Below are positions 1-5,762 of a stretch of 5,762 bases of DNA, one piece after another. The DNA is from Candidatus Rokuibacteriota bacterium. Its GTDB lineage: Bacteria > Methylomirabilota > Methylomirabilia > Rokubacteriales > CSP1-6. A program made the translations under genes and the position numbers. The stretch covers positions 1 to 5,762 of the forward strand of contig JACQRS010000375.1 in assembly GCA_016206385.1 (NCBI GenBank). The letters are read 5' to 3'. Under the pieces are notes generated by a model. It was not told the DNA's origin, made no database searches, and saw only the letters and a program-made list of their open reading frames with translations. Positions within the stretch are counted from its first letter, which is position 1, and every line of letters starts with the position of its first letter.

Positions 1-1
1 C

Positions 2-1114
2 CGGATCCACTGCCTGGAGTTCGACTGCGTTCACGAGGGCGCGGTGGTTCATCCGATGGCGACCCTTCTCGCCTCGCTGTTCGCCCACGCCGAGCGCCGC
101 AGCGGCGTCTCCGGCAAGGATTTCCTCACCGCGGTCGCCCTCGGCGTGGACGTGGCGTGCTCCATCGGGCTCGCCTCGCGCGCCCCGATGCGGTTCTTTC
201 GACCGGCGACCGCCGGCGCCTTCGGAGCCGTGGCCGCCATGGCCAAGCTGGAGGGCTTCGACGTGGAAACCCTGACCAGCGCCTTCGGCATCGTGTATGG
301 CCAGATCTGCGGGACCCTGCAGCCGCACACCGAGGGCTCGACCCTCCTCGGCATGCAGATGGGGTTCAACGCCCGGGGCGCCCTGACCGCCATTGACCTG
401 GCTGCCGGAGGGCTCGCCGGTCCACGCGAGGTCCTCGAGGGCCGCTACGGGTATTTCAAGCTCTTCGAGGGCAGCTACGACCTGGCACCGATCCTCGCCG
501 ACCTCGGCCGGGTGTGGCGCGTGACCCAGCTCGCCCACAAGCCGTTCCCGAGCGGCCGGCTCACCCATGGCGCTATCGACGGGTTGTTACGGCTGAAGAC
601 GGCGCACGGATTGCAGGCCGAGGAGATCGCGCGCGTCACGGTCATCGTGCCGCCACTGGTGAAGCGCCTGGTCGGCCGGCCCGACATTCCGAACCCGGCG
701 GCCAGTTACGCCCGGCTCTGCCTGTCCTTTGTCGCCGGGACGGCGCTGCTCCGCGGAAGTGTGGACGTGCCCGATTTCATCGCCGACCGTCTCGCCGAGC
801 CGGCAGTCCACGCGCTCGCCCGAAAGGTCGAGATCACACTCGACGACAACTCGGATGAAAACGCGGTCGTGCCCCAGACGATCCAGGTCACGCTGACGGA
901 TGGTCGCCAGCACGAGCTGCGGCTGGAGCGCGTCATCGGCCACCCCTCGAACCCGTTGACGCGGGAGCAGCACCTGGAAAAATTCCGCCGCTGCTGGGGG
1001 TACGGTGCAAGGCGGCTCAGGGAGGAGAACTGTGACCGGCTGATCGCCCTGGTGGACCGCCTGGAGGCGGTCTCGGATATCCGTGAGCTCATCGCGCTGG
1101 TCGGGGAGGGCTGA
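2..1114 (+). CDS. MmgE/PrpD family protein, C-terminal part (5' end outside window)
   Basis: The frame is open from base 2, so the gene starts before the window; the ATG at 44 is internal. About 370 residues are visible of a family usually near 450. The family includes 2-methylcitrate dehydratase (PrpD) and cis-aconitate decarboxylase. Seen here: an N-terminal signature EFDCVHEGAVVHP (visible residues 6-18) in the place of the usual DFDDTH...HP; a helical segment EGSTLLGMQMGFNARG (111-126) with the family's Gly/Ala pattern, followed by GPREVLEG; and KPFPSGRLTH (180-189), close to the family KP.P..R.TH motif. Several acidic and basic residues of the first two motifs are replaced (see findings), so dehydratase activity is uncertain. 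It is a cytosolic protein with no membrane segment in the visible part. It lies 6 bases before hyuA and probably shares its transcript. Family assignment is firm; substrate and reaction are unknown. Confidence 0.9.
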   Translation, partial: RIHCLEFDCVHEGAVVHPMATLLASLFAHAERRSGVSGKDFLTAVALGVDVACSIGLASRAPMRFFRPATAGAFGAVAAMAKLEGFDVETLTSAFGIVYGQICGTLQPHTEGSTLLGMQMGFNARGALTAIDLAAGGLAGPREVLEGRYGYFKLFEGSYDLAPILADLGRVWRVTQLAHKPFPSGRLTHGAIDGLLRLKTAHGLQAEEIARVTVIVPPLVKRLVGRPDIPNPAASYARLCLSFVAGTALLRGSVDVPDFIADRLAEPAVHALARKVEITLDDNSDENAVVPQTIQVTLTDGRQHELRLERVIGHPSNPLTREQHLEKFRRCWGYGARRLREENCDRLIALVDRLEAVSDIRELIALVGEG

Positions 1115-1120
1115 AGCCCC
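1103..1120 (+). promoter_or_regulatory. Ribosome binding site of hyuA inside a small hairpin
   Basis: GGAGG at 1105-1109 lies 11 bases before the ATG at 1121, slightly long for a Shine-Dalgarno site. The end of this site overlaps an inverted repeat, GGGC (1108-1111), loop TGAA, GCCC (1116-1119), and the loop holds the TGA stop of the upstream gene (1112-1114). Ribosomes finishing the MmgE/PrpD gene would open the hairpin, so translational coupling is plausible. The sequence and pairing are seen directly; the coupling is inferred. Confidence 0.5.
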
Positions 1121-3169
1121 ATGGGCTACAGGCTCGGCATCGACGTCGGGGGCACCTTCACGGATCTCGCCCTCCTCCACGAGGAATCGGGCGTCCTCAC
1201 GGTGGGCAAGGTGCCCTCGGTTCCCGCCGACCCTTCGGAAGGGATCTTGAACGGGATCATCGGGATCCTGGCCGAGGCGGGCGTATCGCCGGGCGAGGTC
1301 AGCTATCTGGCCCACGGCACCACCATCTCCACCAACACGCTGCTCCAGCGGAAGGGAGCCCGGACCGGCCTCGTCACGACCGGGGGGTTCCGCGACCTCC
1401 TGGAGATCGCCCGCCAGCGTCGCCCCTCCCTCTACGACCTCCACGCCCCGAAGCCGGCCCACCTGATTCCCCGCTCGCTCAGGACGGAGGTCACCGAGCG
1501 CGTGATGGCGGACGGACGCGTGCGTATTCCCCTGAATCTCGCCGAGGTGGAGCGGGCGCTTGAGACGCTCGCCGCCGAGAAGGTCGAGGCACTGGCGATA
1601 TGTTTCCTTTACTCCTATCTCCACCCCGACCACGAGCGCCGGGTTCTGGAGCGTGCCCGGCAGCTCCTGCCGCGAGCCTTCTGCTCGGCCTCCCACGAGG
1701 TGCTTCCCGAGTTCAGGGAGTACGAGCGCCTGAGCACGACGGTGACCAATGCCTATCTCGGACCCGCGATGGCGGGCTATATCCGGGCCTTCAGCCGCCG
1801 GGTCAGAGAGCTCGGCATCCTCACGGTCCCGTACATCAACCAGTCCAACGGTGGCACCATCGGGATCGATGAGGCGGCGCGGGCTCCGGTCAAGACCTTG
1901 CTATCCGGGCCGAGCGCGGGTGCGGCCGGGGCCGCGTGGCTGGCGGCGAAGGTCGGCGTCTCCTCCGTCGTCACGTTCGACATGGGCGGGACGAGCACCG
2001 ATGTGTCGTTCGTGCGCGACGGGATCCCGACCCTCGCCTTCGAGCGCGAGATCGCCGGGATCCCGATCCGGATCCCGGCCCTGGACATCCACACCATCGG
2101 AGCCGGCGGCGGCAGCATCGCCTGGCGCGATTCGGGCGGCGCCCTGATGGTGGGCCCGCAGAGCGCGGGCGCCGATCCCGGCCCGGCCTGTTACGGCCGC
2201 GGCGGGGCGACCCCGACAGTCACCGACGCCAACCTCTTCCTGGGCCGGCTCTCCCCGAAGGGACTGCTGGGCGGGCGGATGCCGCTCGCTCTGGCAAAGG
2301 CGCAGGAGGCGATCGCCGGGCTCGGTCAGGAGCTCGGGCTTTCGCCGATCGAAACCGCCCGGGGCATCATCCGGGTCGTCAACGCCAATATGGCCCGGGC
2401 CCTCCGGGTCGTGACGGTTCAGCGCGGGGTGGACCCCACCGGGCTCGCCCTGCTCGCGTTCGGCGGGGCCGGGCCGCTCCATGCGGGGGCCCTGGCCCGC
2501 GAGCTTGGAATCCCGACGATCCTCGTTCCTCCCGGGCCTGGCATCCTCTGTGCCCTCGGCCTCCTGGTTGAGGAGCTCCGAGCCGACGCGGTCAGGACCT
2601 GGGTGACGCGGCTCGACCTCCAGGCGCTCGAGCCACTGGAGCGAGGGTTTCGGGAGCTCGAAGCCGACGCGACCGCGTGGCTCCAGCGTGAACGCGTTCC
2701 CCCTGATCGCCGTCAGCTCTCGCGCTGGCTCGACCTCCGCTACGAGGGGCAGAACTACGAGCTGCTGGTGCCGGTGCCTGAGGAGGTGTGGCGGGAGCGG
2801 TCGCTGGAGCCGCTCCGGCGGGAGTTCCTCCAAGCCCACGAGCGGACCTACGGCTTCGCCGCCGAGGACGAGCCGATCCAGGTCGTGAACCTGCGCCTGG
2901 TGGCGCGAGGGCTGCCGGATCTGCCCGAGCTTCCCCGCCAGAAACCCGGCGGGCCGGATCCTTCCGCGGCGCTCGTTGGCCGCCGGCCAGTGGATTTCGT
3001 CGAGGCCGGCGCGCTCGACTGCCCGGTGTACGACCGGGCGCGCCTCGCTGCCGGGAACCGCCTCGCGGGGCCCGCGGTGATCGAGCAGTTCGACAGCACG
3101 ACGCTGCTCAACCCCGGTCAGGAGGCGCTCGTGGACGAGCTGGGGCTCCTGATCATCACGGAGGCATGA
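1121..3169 (+). CDS. hyuA: Hydantoinase A / 5-oxoprolinase-type ATP-dependent subunit (HyuA)
   Basis: This 682-residue protein is the usual length for HyuA (N-methylhydantoinase A, acetone carboxylase beta and 5-oxoprolinase N-half are relatives). The ATG at 1121 gives the classic opening GYRLGIDVGGTFTD, where GIDVGGTFTD (residues 6-15) is the first phosphate-binding loop of the ASKHA-type ATPase fold. Further motifs: HGTTISTNTLL (65-75); SGPSAGAAGAA; FDMGGTSTD (286-294), the second nucleotide loop; GAGGGSIAW; ADPGPACYG (351-359); and FGGAGPLHA (447-455). Order and spacing fit the Hydant_A_N domain, then the Hydantoinase_A domain, then a C-terminal region. The family uses ATP to phosphorylate or activate a carbonyl substrate for the HyuB partner. 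The protein should be soluble and cytosolic. It sits between the MmgE/PrpD gene (6-base gap) and hyuB (2-base gap). No gamma subunit of acetone carboxylase is visible nearby, and HyuB is short, which favours the hydantoinase/oxoprolinase branch. The substrate is not determined. Confidence 0.95.
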   Translation: MGYRLGIDVGGTFTDLALLHEESGVLTVGKVPSVPADPSEGILNGIIGILAEAGVSPGEVSYLAHGTTISTNTLLQRKGARTGLVTTGGFRDLLEIARQRRPSLYDLHAPKPAHLIPRSLRTEVTERVMADGRVRIPLNLAEVERALETLAAEKVEALAICFLYSYLHPDHERRVLERARQLLPRAFCSASHEVLPEFREYERLSTTVTNAYLGPAMAGYIRAFSRRVRELGILTVPYINQSNGGTIGIDEAARAPVKTLLSGPSAGAAGAAWLAAKVGVSSVVTFDMGGTSTDVSFVRDGIPTLAFEREIAGIPIRIPALDIHTIGAGGGSIAWRDSGGALMVGPQSAGADPGPACYGRGGATPTVTDANLFLGRLSPKGLLGGRMPLALAKAQEAIAGLGQELGLSPIETARGIIRVVNANMARALRVVTVQRGVDPTGLALLAFGGAGPLHAGALARELGIPTILVPPGPGILCALGLLVEELRADAVRTWVTRLDLQALEPLERGFRELEADATAWLQRERVPPDRRQLSRWLDLRYEGQNYELLVPVPEEVWRERSLEPLRREFLQAHERTYGFAAEDEPIQVVNLRLVARGLPDLPELPRQKPGGPDPSAALVGRRPVDFVEAGALDCPVYDRARLAAGNRLAGPAVIEQFDSTTLLNPGQEALVDELGLLIITEA

Positions 3170-3171
3170 GG
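3160..3171 (+). promoter_or_regulatory. Ribosome binding site deciding the hyuB start
   Basis: GGAGG at 3160-3164 lies inside the last codons of hyuA. It is 7 bases from the ATG at 3172 but only 1 base from the in-frame ATG at 3166, which overlaps the hyuA stop as ATGA. Spacing favours 3172 as the start. Only two residues (Met-Arg) differ between the choices. Confidence 0.65.
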
Positions 3172-4731
3172 ATGGACCGCATCACCCTCGAGGTCATCGG
3201 CTCGGCGCTCCTCTCCATCGCCGAGGAGATGGGGACGGCCCTGATCAAGGCCTCGTACTCGAGCAACATCAAGGAGCGCTGGGACTGCTCCACCGCCATC
3301 TTCGACCGGGAGGGCCAGGTCATCGCTCAGGCCGAGCACATCCCCATGCACCTCGGGTCGCTCCTGGGGATCATCCAGGAGATCCTCGGGCGCTACCCGC
3401 CCGAGCGCCTGGCAGCAGGCGATGTCTTCGCAGCCAACGATCCCTATTCGGGCGGAGGCACCCATCTGCCCGACATCACCCTGGCCTCGCCGGTCTTCGT
3501 CGACGGGGAGCTGTTCGGCTTCGTTGCCAACATCGCCCACCACGCTGACCGCACCGGCGAGCGGATCCGCTCCATCTACGACGAGGGGCTCAGGATCACG
3601 CCCATCCGGCTCGTGGAGGGCGGCCAGGTCCGCGAGGACGTCATGGAGCTGCTCCTCGCCAACTTCGCCGTCCCCGACCAGCGGCGGGGGGACTTCAGGG
3701 CCCAGATCGCGGCCAACCGCCTCGGTGAGCGCCGCCTCGTTGAGCTCTGCGGGCGCTACGGGCGGGCCACGGTGAAAGCCGCGGCGGATGAGTGTCTGGC
3801 GTACGGCGAGAGGAAGATCCGCGCCGCCATTGCCCAGCTCCCGCCGGGGGTCTATCGCTTCACGGATTACCTGGATGGTGATGGCGTCAAGGACGGGCCG
3901 ATCCCTGTCGCCTGCGCTATCGCCGTGGACGGCGATCGGATTCACCTGGACTTCACCGGGAGTGGCCCCCAGAGCCCGGGCGATATCAACGTGGTGTGGC
4001 TGGCGCTCCTGGCCACGGTTTACTACGCGCTCAAGGCGATCCTGGACCCTACGATCCCGGCCAATGGCGGGTTCTACCGGGCCATCGAGGTCGAGGCGCC
4101 CGAGGGGAGCATCGTCAACGCCCGCCCGCCTGCTGCTGTGGGCTGGCGCACCCAGACCTGTCAGCGGATCGCGGATGTGATCTTTGGGGCGCTGGCGCCC
4201 GTGCTGCCCGAGCGGGTCCCCGCCGCGGGCAACGGCGCCAACTCGGCCTGGGTCTTCTCGGGCGTCGATCCCAGGACCGGCCGCTACTACGTCTATCTGG
4301 AGACCCTCGGGGGCGGCGCGGGGGCCACAGCCCGTGCCCACGGTCTCGACGGCGTCCAGGTCCACATCACGAACACCTCCAACCTGCCTGTGGAGTGCCT
4401 GGAGATGGAGTACCCGCTCCTCGTGGAGGAGTACGCCCTGGTGGATGGGAGCGGCGGCGCGGGCAGGTTCCGGGGTGGCCGGGGCATCCGACGGACGATC
4501 CAGGTCCTGAACCACGAGGCGCAGCTTTTGGGAACTCTCGAACGGGCCGAGATCCGACCGTGGGGCCTTCAGGGAGGCGGACCCGGTGGCTGCGGGGCGC
4601 TCATCCTCGACCCGGGGACCGCGGAGGAGAAGCGGCTCCCGTCAAAGGTCTGGGGCCATCCGCTCAAACCCGGGGATCGGGTCCAGATCATCACCGCCGG
4701 AGGCGGCGGGTGGGGCCCGCCCTCAGATTAG
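3172..4731 (+). CDS. hyuB: Hydantoinase B / oxoprolinase-type catalytic subunit (HyuB)
   Basis: The protein is 519 residues from the preferred ATG at 3172. This matches hydantoinase B subunits and is much shorter than acetone carboxylase alpha. Family features seen: the opening DRITLEVIGSALLSIAEEMG; an ERWDCSTAIFD segment; QAEHIPMHLGS; NDPYSGGGTHLPD (89-101); ANIAHHAD with HHAD at 123-126, which by analogy with acetone carboxylase alpha supplies metal ligands; EGLRITPIRL; GNGANSAW (353-360); NTSNLPVE; and the Gly-rich ending GGGGWGPP (510-517). The loop after HHAD lacks the usual GG...PGS pattern (see findings). The frame is also open upstream to 2788, but that part overlaps hyuA in another frame and has no family similarity. 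HyuB works as a complex with HyuA encoded 2 bases upstream. The reaction is probably ATP-dependent ring opening of a cyclic amide or imide, or a related carboxylation; the substrate is unknown. Confidence 0.94.
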   Translation: MDRITLEVIGSALLSIAEEMGTALIKASYSSNIKERWDCSTAIFDREGQVIAQAEHIPMHLGSLLGIIQEILGRYPPERLAAGDVFAANDPYSGGGTHLPDITLASPVFVDGELFGFVANIAHHADRTGERIRSIYDEGLRITPIRLVEGGQVREDVMELLLANFAVPDQRRGDFRAQIAANRLGERRLVELCGRYGRATVKAAADECLAYGERKIRAAIAQLPPGVYRFTDYLDGDGVKDGPIPVACAIAVDGDRIHLDFTGSGPQSPGDINVVWLALLATVYYALKAILDPTIPANGGFYRAIEVEAPEGSIVNARPPAAVGWRTQTCQRIADVIFGALAPVLPERVPAAGNGANSAWVFSGVDPRTGRYYVYLETLGGGAGATARAHGLDGVQVHITNTSNLPVECLEMEYPLLVEEYALVDGSGGAGRFRGGRGIRRTIQVLNHEAQLLGTLERAEIRPWGLQGGGPGGCGALILDPGTAEEKRLPSKVWGHPLKPGDRVQIITAGGGGWGPPSD

Positions 4732-4737
4732 CGGCTT

Positions 4738-5007
4738 CTAACGCCCTCGCTTCTTGTCCACGAGCTTCCAAAAGGCGTCGTGTTTGATGCCTCGACCTTT
4801 CCTGATTCGTCGCTCCGCGGCAGCCAGAAGAGCCACAAATCGTGGGGTGTGCCCGAGAACGAGCCGCTCTAGCTCTTCCGGGTCCGATACTGCCACGAGG
4901 ACGGCAGTCGGCCGGCCATTCTTGGTCACGATGACTGGCCCGTCCGCGCACATCTCCAGATAGGCACTGAGACGAGCCTTCACGTCCGCAACAGGTGCAA
5001 TCTTCAT
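4738..5007 (-). CDS. Phd/YefM-type antitoxin
   Basis: This 89-residue protein has the N-terminal fold of Phd/YefM antitoxins: MKIAPVADVKARLSAYL (1-17), then the core GPVIVTKNGRPTAVLV (23-38), which is the family's most recognisable stretch. The N-terminal half would bind DNA as a dimer and repress its own operon. The charged C-terminal half (about 45-89) would wrap and neutralise the toxin. The start at 5007 is supported by GAGGAG (complement of 5016-5021) 8 bases upstream. The ATG overlaps the stop of the toxin frame as ATGA (5004-5007), giving the less classical order of toxin first, antitoxin second. Its 3' end converges on hyuB with a 6-base gap. The reading frame looks intact although the partner toxin does not. 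Since the toxin frame seems inactive, it may now be an orphan regulator or simply a relic. Confidence 0.88.
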   Translation of the reverse strand: MKIAPVADVKARLSAYLEMCADGPVIVTKNGRPTAVLVAVSDPEELERLVLGHTPRFVALLAAAERRIRKGRGIKHDAFWKLVDKKRGR

Positions 5008-5258
5008 AGGTCGAACTCCTCGCCGCCGATAAAGAGGCGGTCCTTGATTTTCACCCCCACCGCCAGAATGTGAACCTGCCGCCGCGCCCGATCAGTTCGG
5101 TAGAACACCCTGAACCGATTGCGCGGGCCGCACCGTAGCTCCCAGGCGGAACCAAATACCGACGGGCGTAGCAGTGGCTTTCGGTTCTTCGTTTCAGTCT
5201 CCGGCTCATGGGTCAGCCGAACTTCAATCTGCCGGCGTATGAGGGGGTAATACTTTCG
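5004..5258 (-). pseudogene. RelE/ParE-type toxin, 5'-truncated or frameshifted
   Basis: This is my own translation of the minus strand ending at the TGA in 5004-5006. The frame gives 84 residues with the marks of a RelE/ParE-family mRNA interferase-like toxin: KYYPLIRRQIEVRL (helix 2 region, 2-15), ETKNRKPL (22-29), WELR (39-42), RFRVFY (48-53), HILAVGVKIKDRLFIGGEEF (63-82). An in-frame TGA at 5259-5261 and another at 5271-5273 close the frame upstream. No ATG, GTG or TTG occurs before the conserved core, so the first strand and part of the first helix (roughly 15-25 residues) are missing. The TRAP-frame continuation just after that gene's stop reads TILFDQSNDESI, which resembles the start of such a toxin in another frame. 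The frame ends in an ATGA overlap with the antitoxin. The family call is fairly safe. Being a pseudogene is inferred, and a sequencing indel or a rare ATT start could change it. Confidence 0.75.
5016..5021 (-). promoter_or_regulatory. Ribosome binding site of the antitoxin
   Basis: Read on the minus strand this is GAGGAG, 8 bases before the antitoxin ATG and inside the last codons of the toxin frame. It is a strong site. It would allow the antitoxin to be translated even though the toxin frame has no good start. Confidence 0.65.
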
Positions 5259-5274
5259 TCATTGCTCTGGTCAA
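5247..5274 (-). promoter_or_regulatory. Possible sigma70-like promoter for the toxin-antitoxin remnant
   Basis: On the minus strand TTGACC (complement of 5269-5274; 5 of 6 match to TTGACA) is followed after 16 bases by TATTAC (complement of 5247-5252; 4 of 6 match to TATAAT). Transcription would start near 5240, inside the toxin remnant, and would cover the antitoxin. The stretch 5221-5280 is about 47% GC, the lowest I counted. Such matches arise by chance, and read-through from the transporter gene is an alternative. Confidence 0.3.
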
Positions 5275-5284
5275 ACAGAATGGT

Positions 5285-5762
5285 CTAGCTTCCCTTCATC
5301 GTCGTGGGGAGCCAGAGGGCGATCTGGGGGAAGAGGATGATGAGCGCGATCCCCATCAGCATCATCAGGAAAAACGGCAGGACCCCCAGGTAAACATCCA
5401 GAATCGTCCCCCTGGCCTCCTCGCCGCCGGGGTTCTGGCGGAGGCCGTGGATGACGTAGAGGTTCAGCCCCTCGGGCGGCGAGATCAGAGCGGCCTCGGT
5501 CAGGATCACCGCGATCACGCCAAACCACACCAGATCAATGTTCATCGTCTTGAGGATCGGGAGGATCACCGGGATGGTGGTCACCATCATGGCGAAGCCG
5601 TCCATGAAGGTCCCCAGGAACAGGTAGAACACCACGAGAATGATCAGCGTGCCCGTCGGTGTCAGGCCCCAGGAGGCTACGGCCTTTGAGATGGCGTACG
5701 GCACCCCCAGGATCGCCAGGGTGGAGTTGAGGATGAAGGCGGCCGTGAGGATCAGCATGACC
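5285..5762 (-). CDS. TRAP transporter large permease (DctM family), C-terminal part
   Basis: The frame enters from the right edge (first full codon 5759-5761) and ends at TAG 5285-5287, giving about 158 residues of a protein usually near 430. The Met at 5758 is internal. Hydrophobic segments lie at about visible residues 2-25, 37-70, 78-95 and 125-152, fitting the last membrane helices of the DctM subunit in the inner membrane. TEAALISPPEGLNLYVIHG (about 88-106) corresponds to the family's E.GLITPP.GLN.FV motif, with Glu between PP and GLN where Val or Ile is common. LFLGTFMDGFAMMVTTIPV is also typical. TRAP transporters import organic acids and similar solutes with a sodium gradient, together with a small membrane subunit and a periplasmic binding protein, which would lie beyond the window. 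It is upstream of, and codirectional with, the toxin-antitoxin remnant. The substrate is unknown; it could feed the hyuAB operon, but this is speculation. Confidence 0.9.
   Translation of the reverse strand, partial: VMLILTAAFILNSTLAILGVPYAISKAVASWGLTPTGTLIILVVFYLFLGTFMDGFAMMVTTIPVILPILKTMNIDLVWFGVIAVILTEAALISPPEGLNLYVIHGLRQNPGGEEARGTILDVYLGVLPFFLMMLMGIALIILFPQIALWLPTTMKGS

Noticed and set aside
587..1696. A 369-codon open frame on the minus strand across the MmgE/PrpD-hyuA junction
   Set aside because: Both sense genes are strongly supported by family motifs. This frame is low-complexity in amino acid make-up and has no family signature.
2022..2077. Three copies of GGATCCCG in hyuA
   Set aside because: The spacing is irregular (36 and 12 bases) and the copies are explained by Ile-Pro coding in GC-rich codons. 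They do not look like a repeat array.
1901..2839. A 312-codon open frame on the minus strand opposite hyuA
   Set aside because: It is a shadow of hyuA caused by GC-rich third positions, with no recognisable domain.
2788..3171. An upstream extension of the hyuB frame to an ATG at 2788
   Set aside because: It overlaps the end of hyuA in another frame, reads as Arg/Ala/Gly/Pro-rich sequence unlike any HyuB, and a proper ribosome site precedes 3172.
3118..4515. A 465-codon open frame on the minus strand opposite hyuB
   Set aside because: It lies wholly opposite a well-supported gene, has the Arg/Asp/Gly/Val-rich make-up of a GC-rich shadow frame and shows no recognisable family motif.
4705..4721. 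A hairpin GGCGGG-TGGGG-CCCGCC near the end of hyuB as a terminator
   Set aside because: It lies inside the coding sequence for the conserved Gly-rich tail, has no following T-run, and is expected from the codons alone.
5202..5219. An inverted repeat CGGCT/AGCCG as a Phd operator
   Set aside because: It has only five paired bases with an 8-base loop, sits inside the toxin remnant and has no second copy near the candidate promoter.
5224..5262. A 12-residue minus-strand frame starting at the ATG 5260-5262
   Set aside because: It is too short, has no good ribosome site and does not resemble a leader peptide. It is useful only as a hint of a one-base frame error in the toxin.

Overview
The window is GC-rich bacterial DNA. 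Hand-counted 60-base lines in the left operon run about 68-78% GC, and the region 4741-5280 is about 59%. Genes are tightly packed and purine-rich GGAGG-type ribosome sites are clear. This would suit a soil or groundwater bacterium with a catabolic accessory repertoire (Rokubacteria-like, NC10-like or proteobacterial). The taxon cannot be fixed from sequence alone. No rRNA, tRNA, CRISPR array or insertion sequence is visible.

Left block, + strand, 1-4731: three genes in one likely operon. First is the C-terminal ~370 residues of an MmgE/PrpD-family protein, cut by the window edge. After a 6-base gap comes a hydantoinase A/5-oxoprolinase-type ATP-dependent subunit (HyuA, 682 aa). Two bases later the partner hydantoinase B subunit begins (HyuB, 519 aa from the preferred start). 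HyuA and HyuB normally form one enzyme that uses ATP to activate a carbonyl substrate: hydrolysis of a cyclic amide such as hydantoin or 5-oxoproline, or carboxylation of a ketone in the acetone/acetophenone carboxylase branch. The MmgE/PrpD protein may act on the same or a derived substrate, but the substrate cannot be read from the sequence.

Right block, - strand, 4738-5762: a toxin-antitoxin locus and the end of a transporter gene. The Phd/YefM-type antitoxin is intact and has a strong ribosome site. Directly upstream, overlapping by ATGA, lies an 84-codon RelE/ParE-type toxin reading frame with no usable start codon. It is closed upstream by stops, so it looks 5'-truncated or frameshifted. 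Beyond it is the C-terminal ~158 residues of a TRAP transporter large permease (DctM family), which enters from the right edge. The two blocks converge with only 6 bases between the hyuB and antitoxin stop codons.

Most notable points: the broken toxin beside an intact antitoxin, the altered signature residues in the MmgE/PrpD protein, and an altered loop after the HHAD motif of HyuB. I saw no clearly new multi-gene system. The families are known; the departures from their usual motifs are what merit a check.
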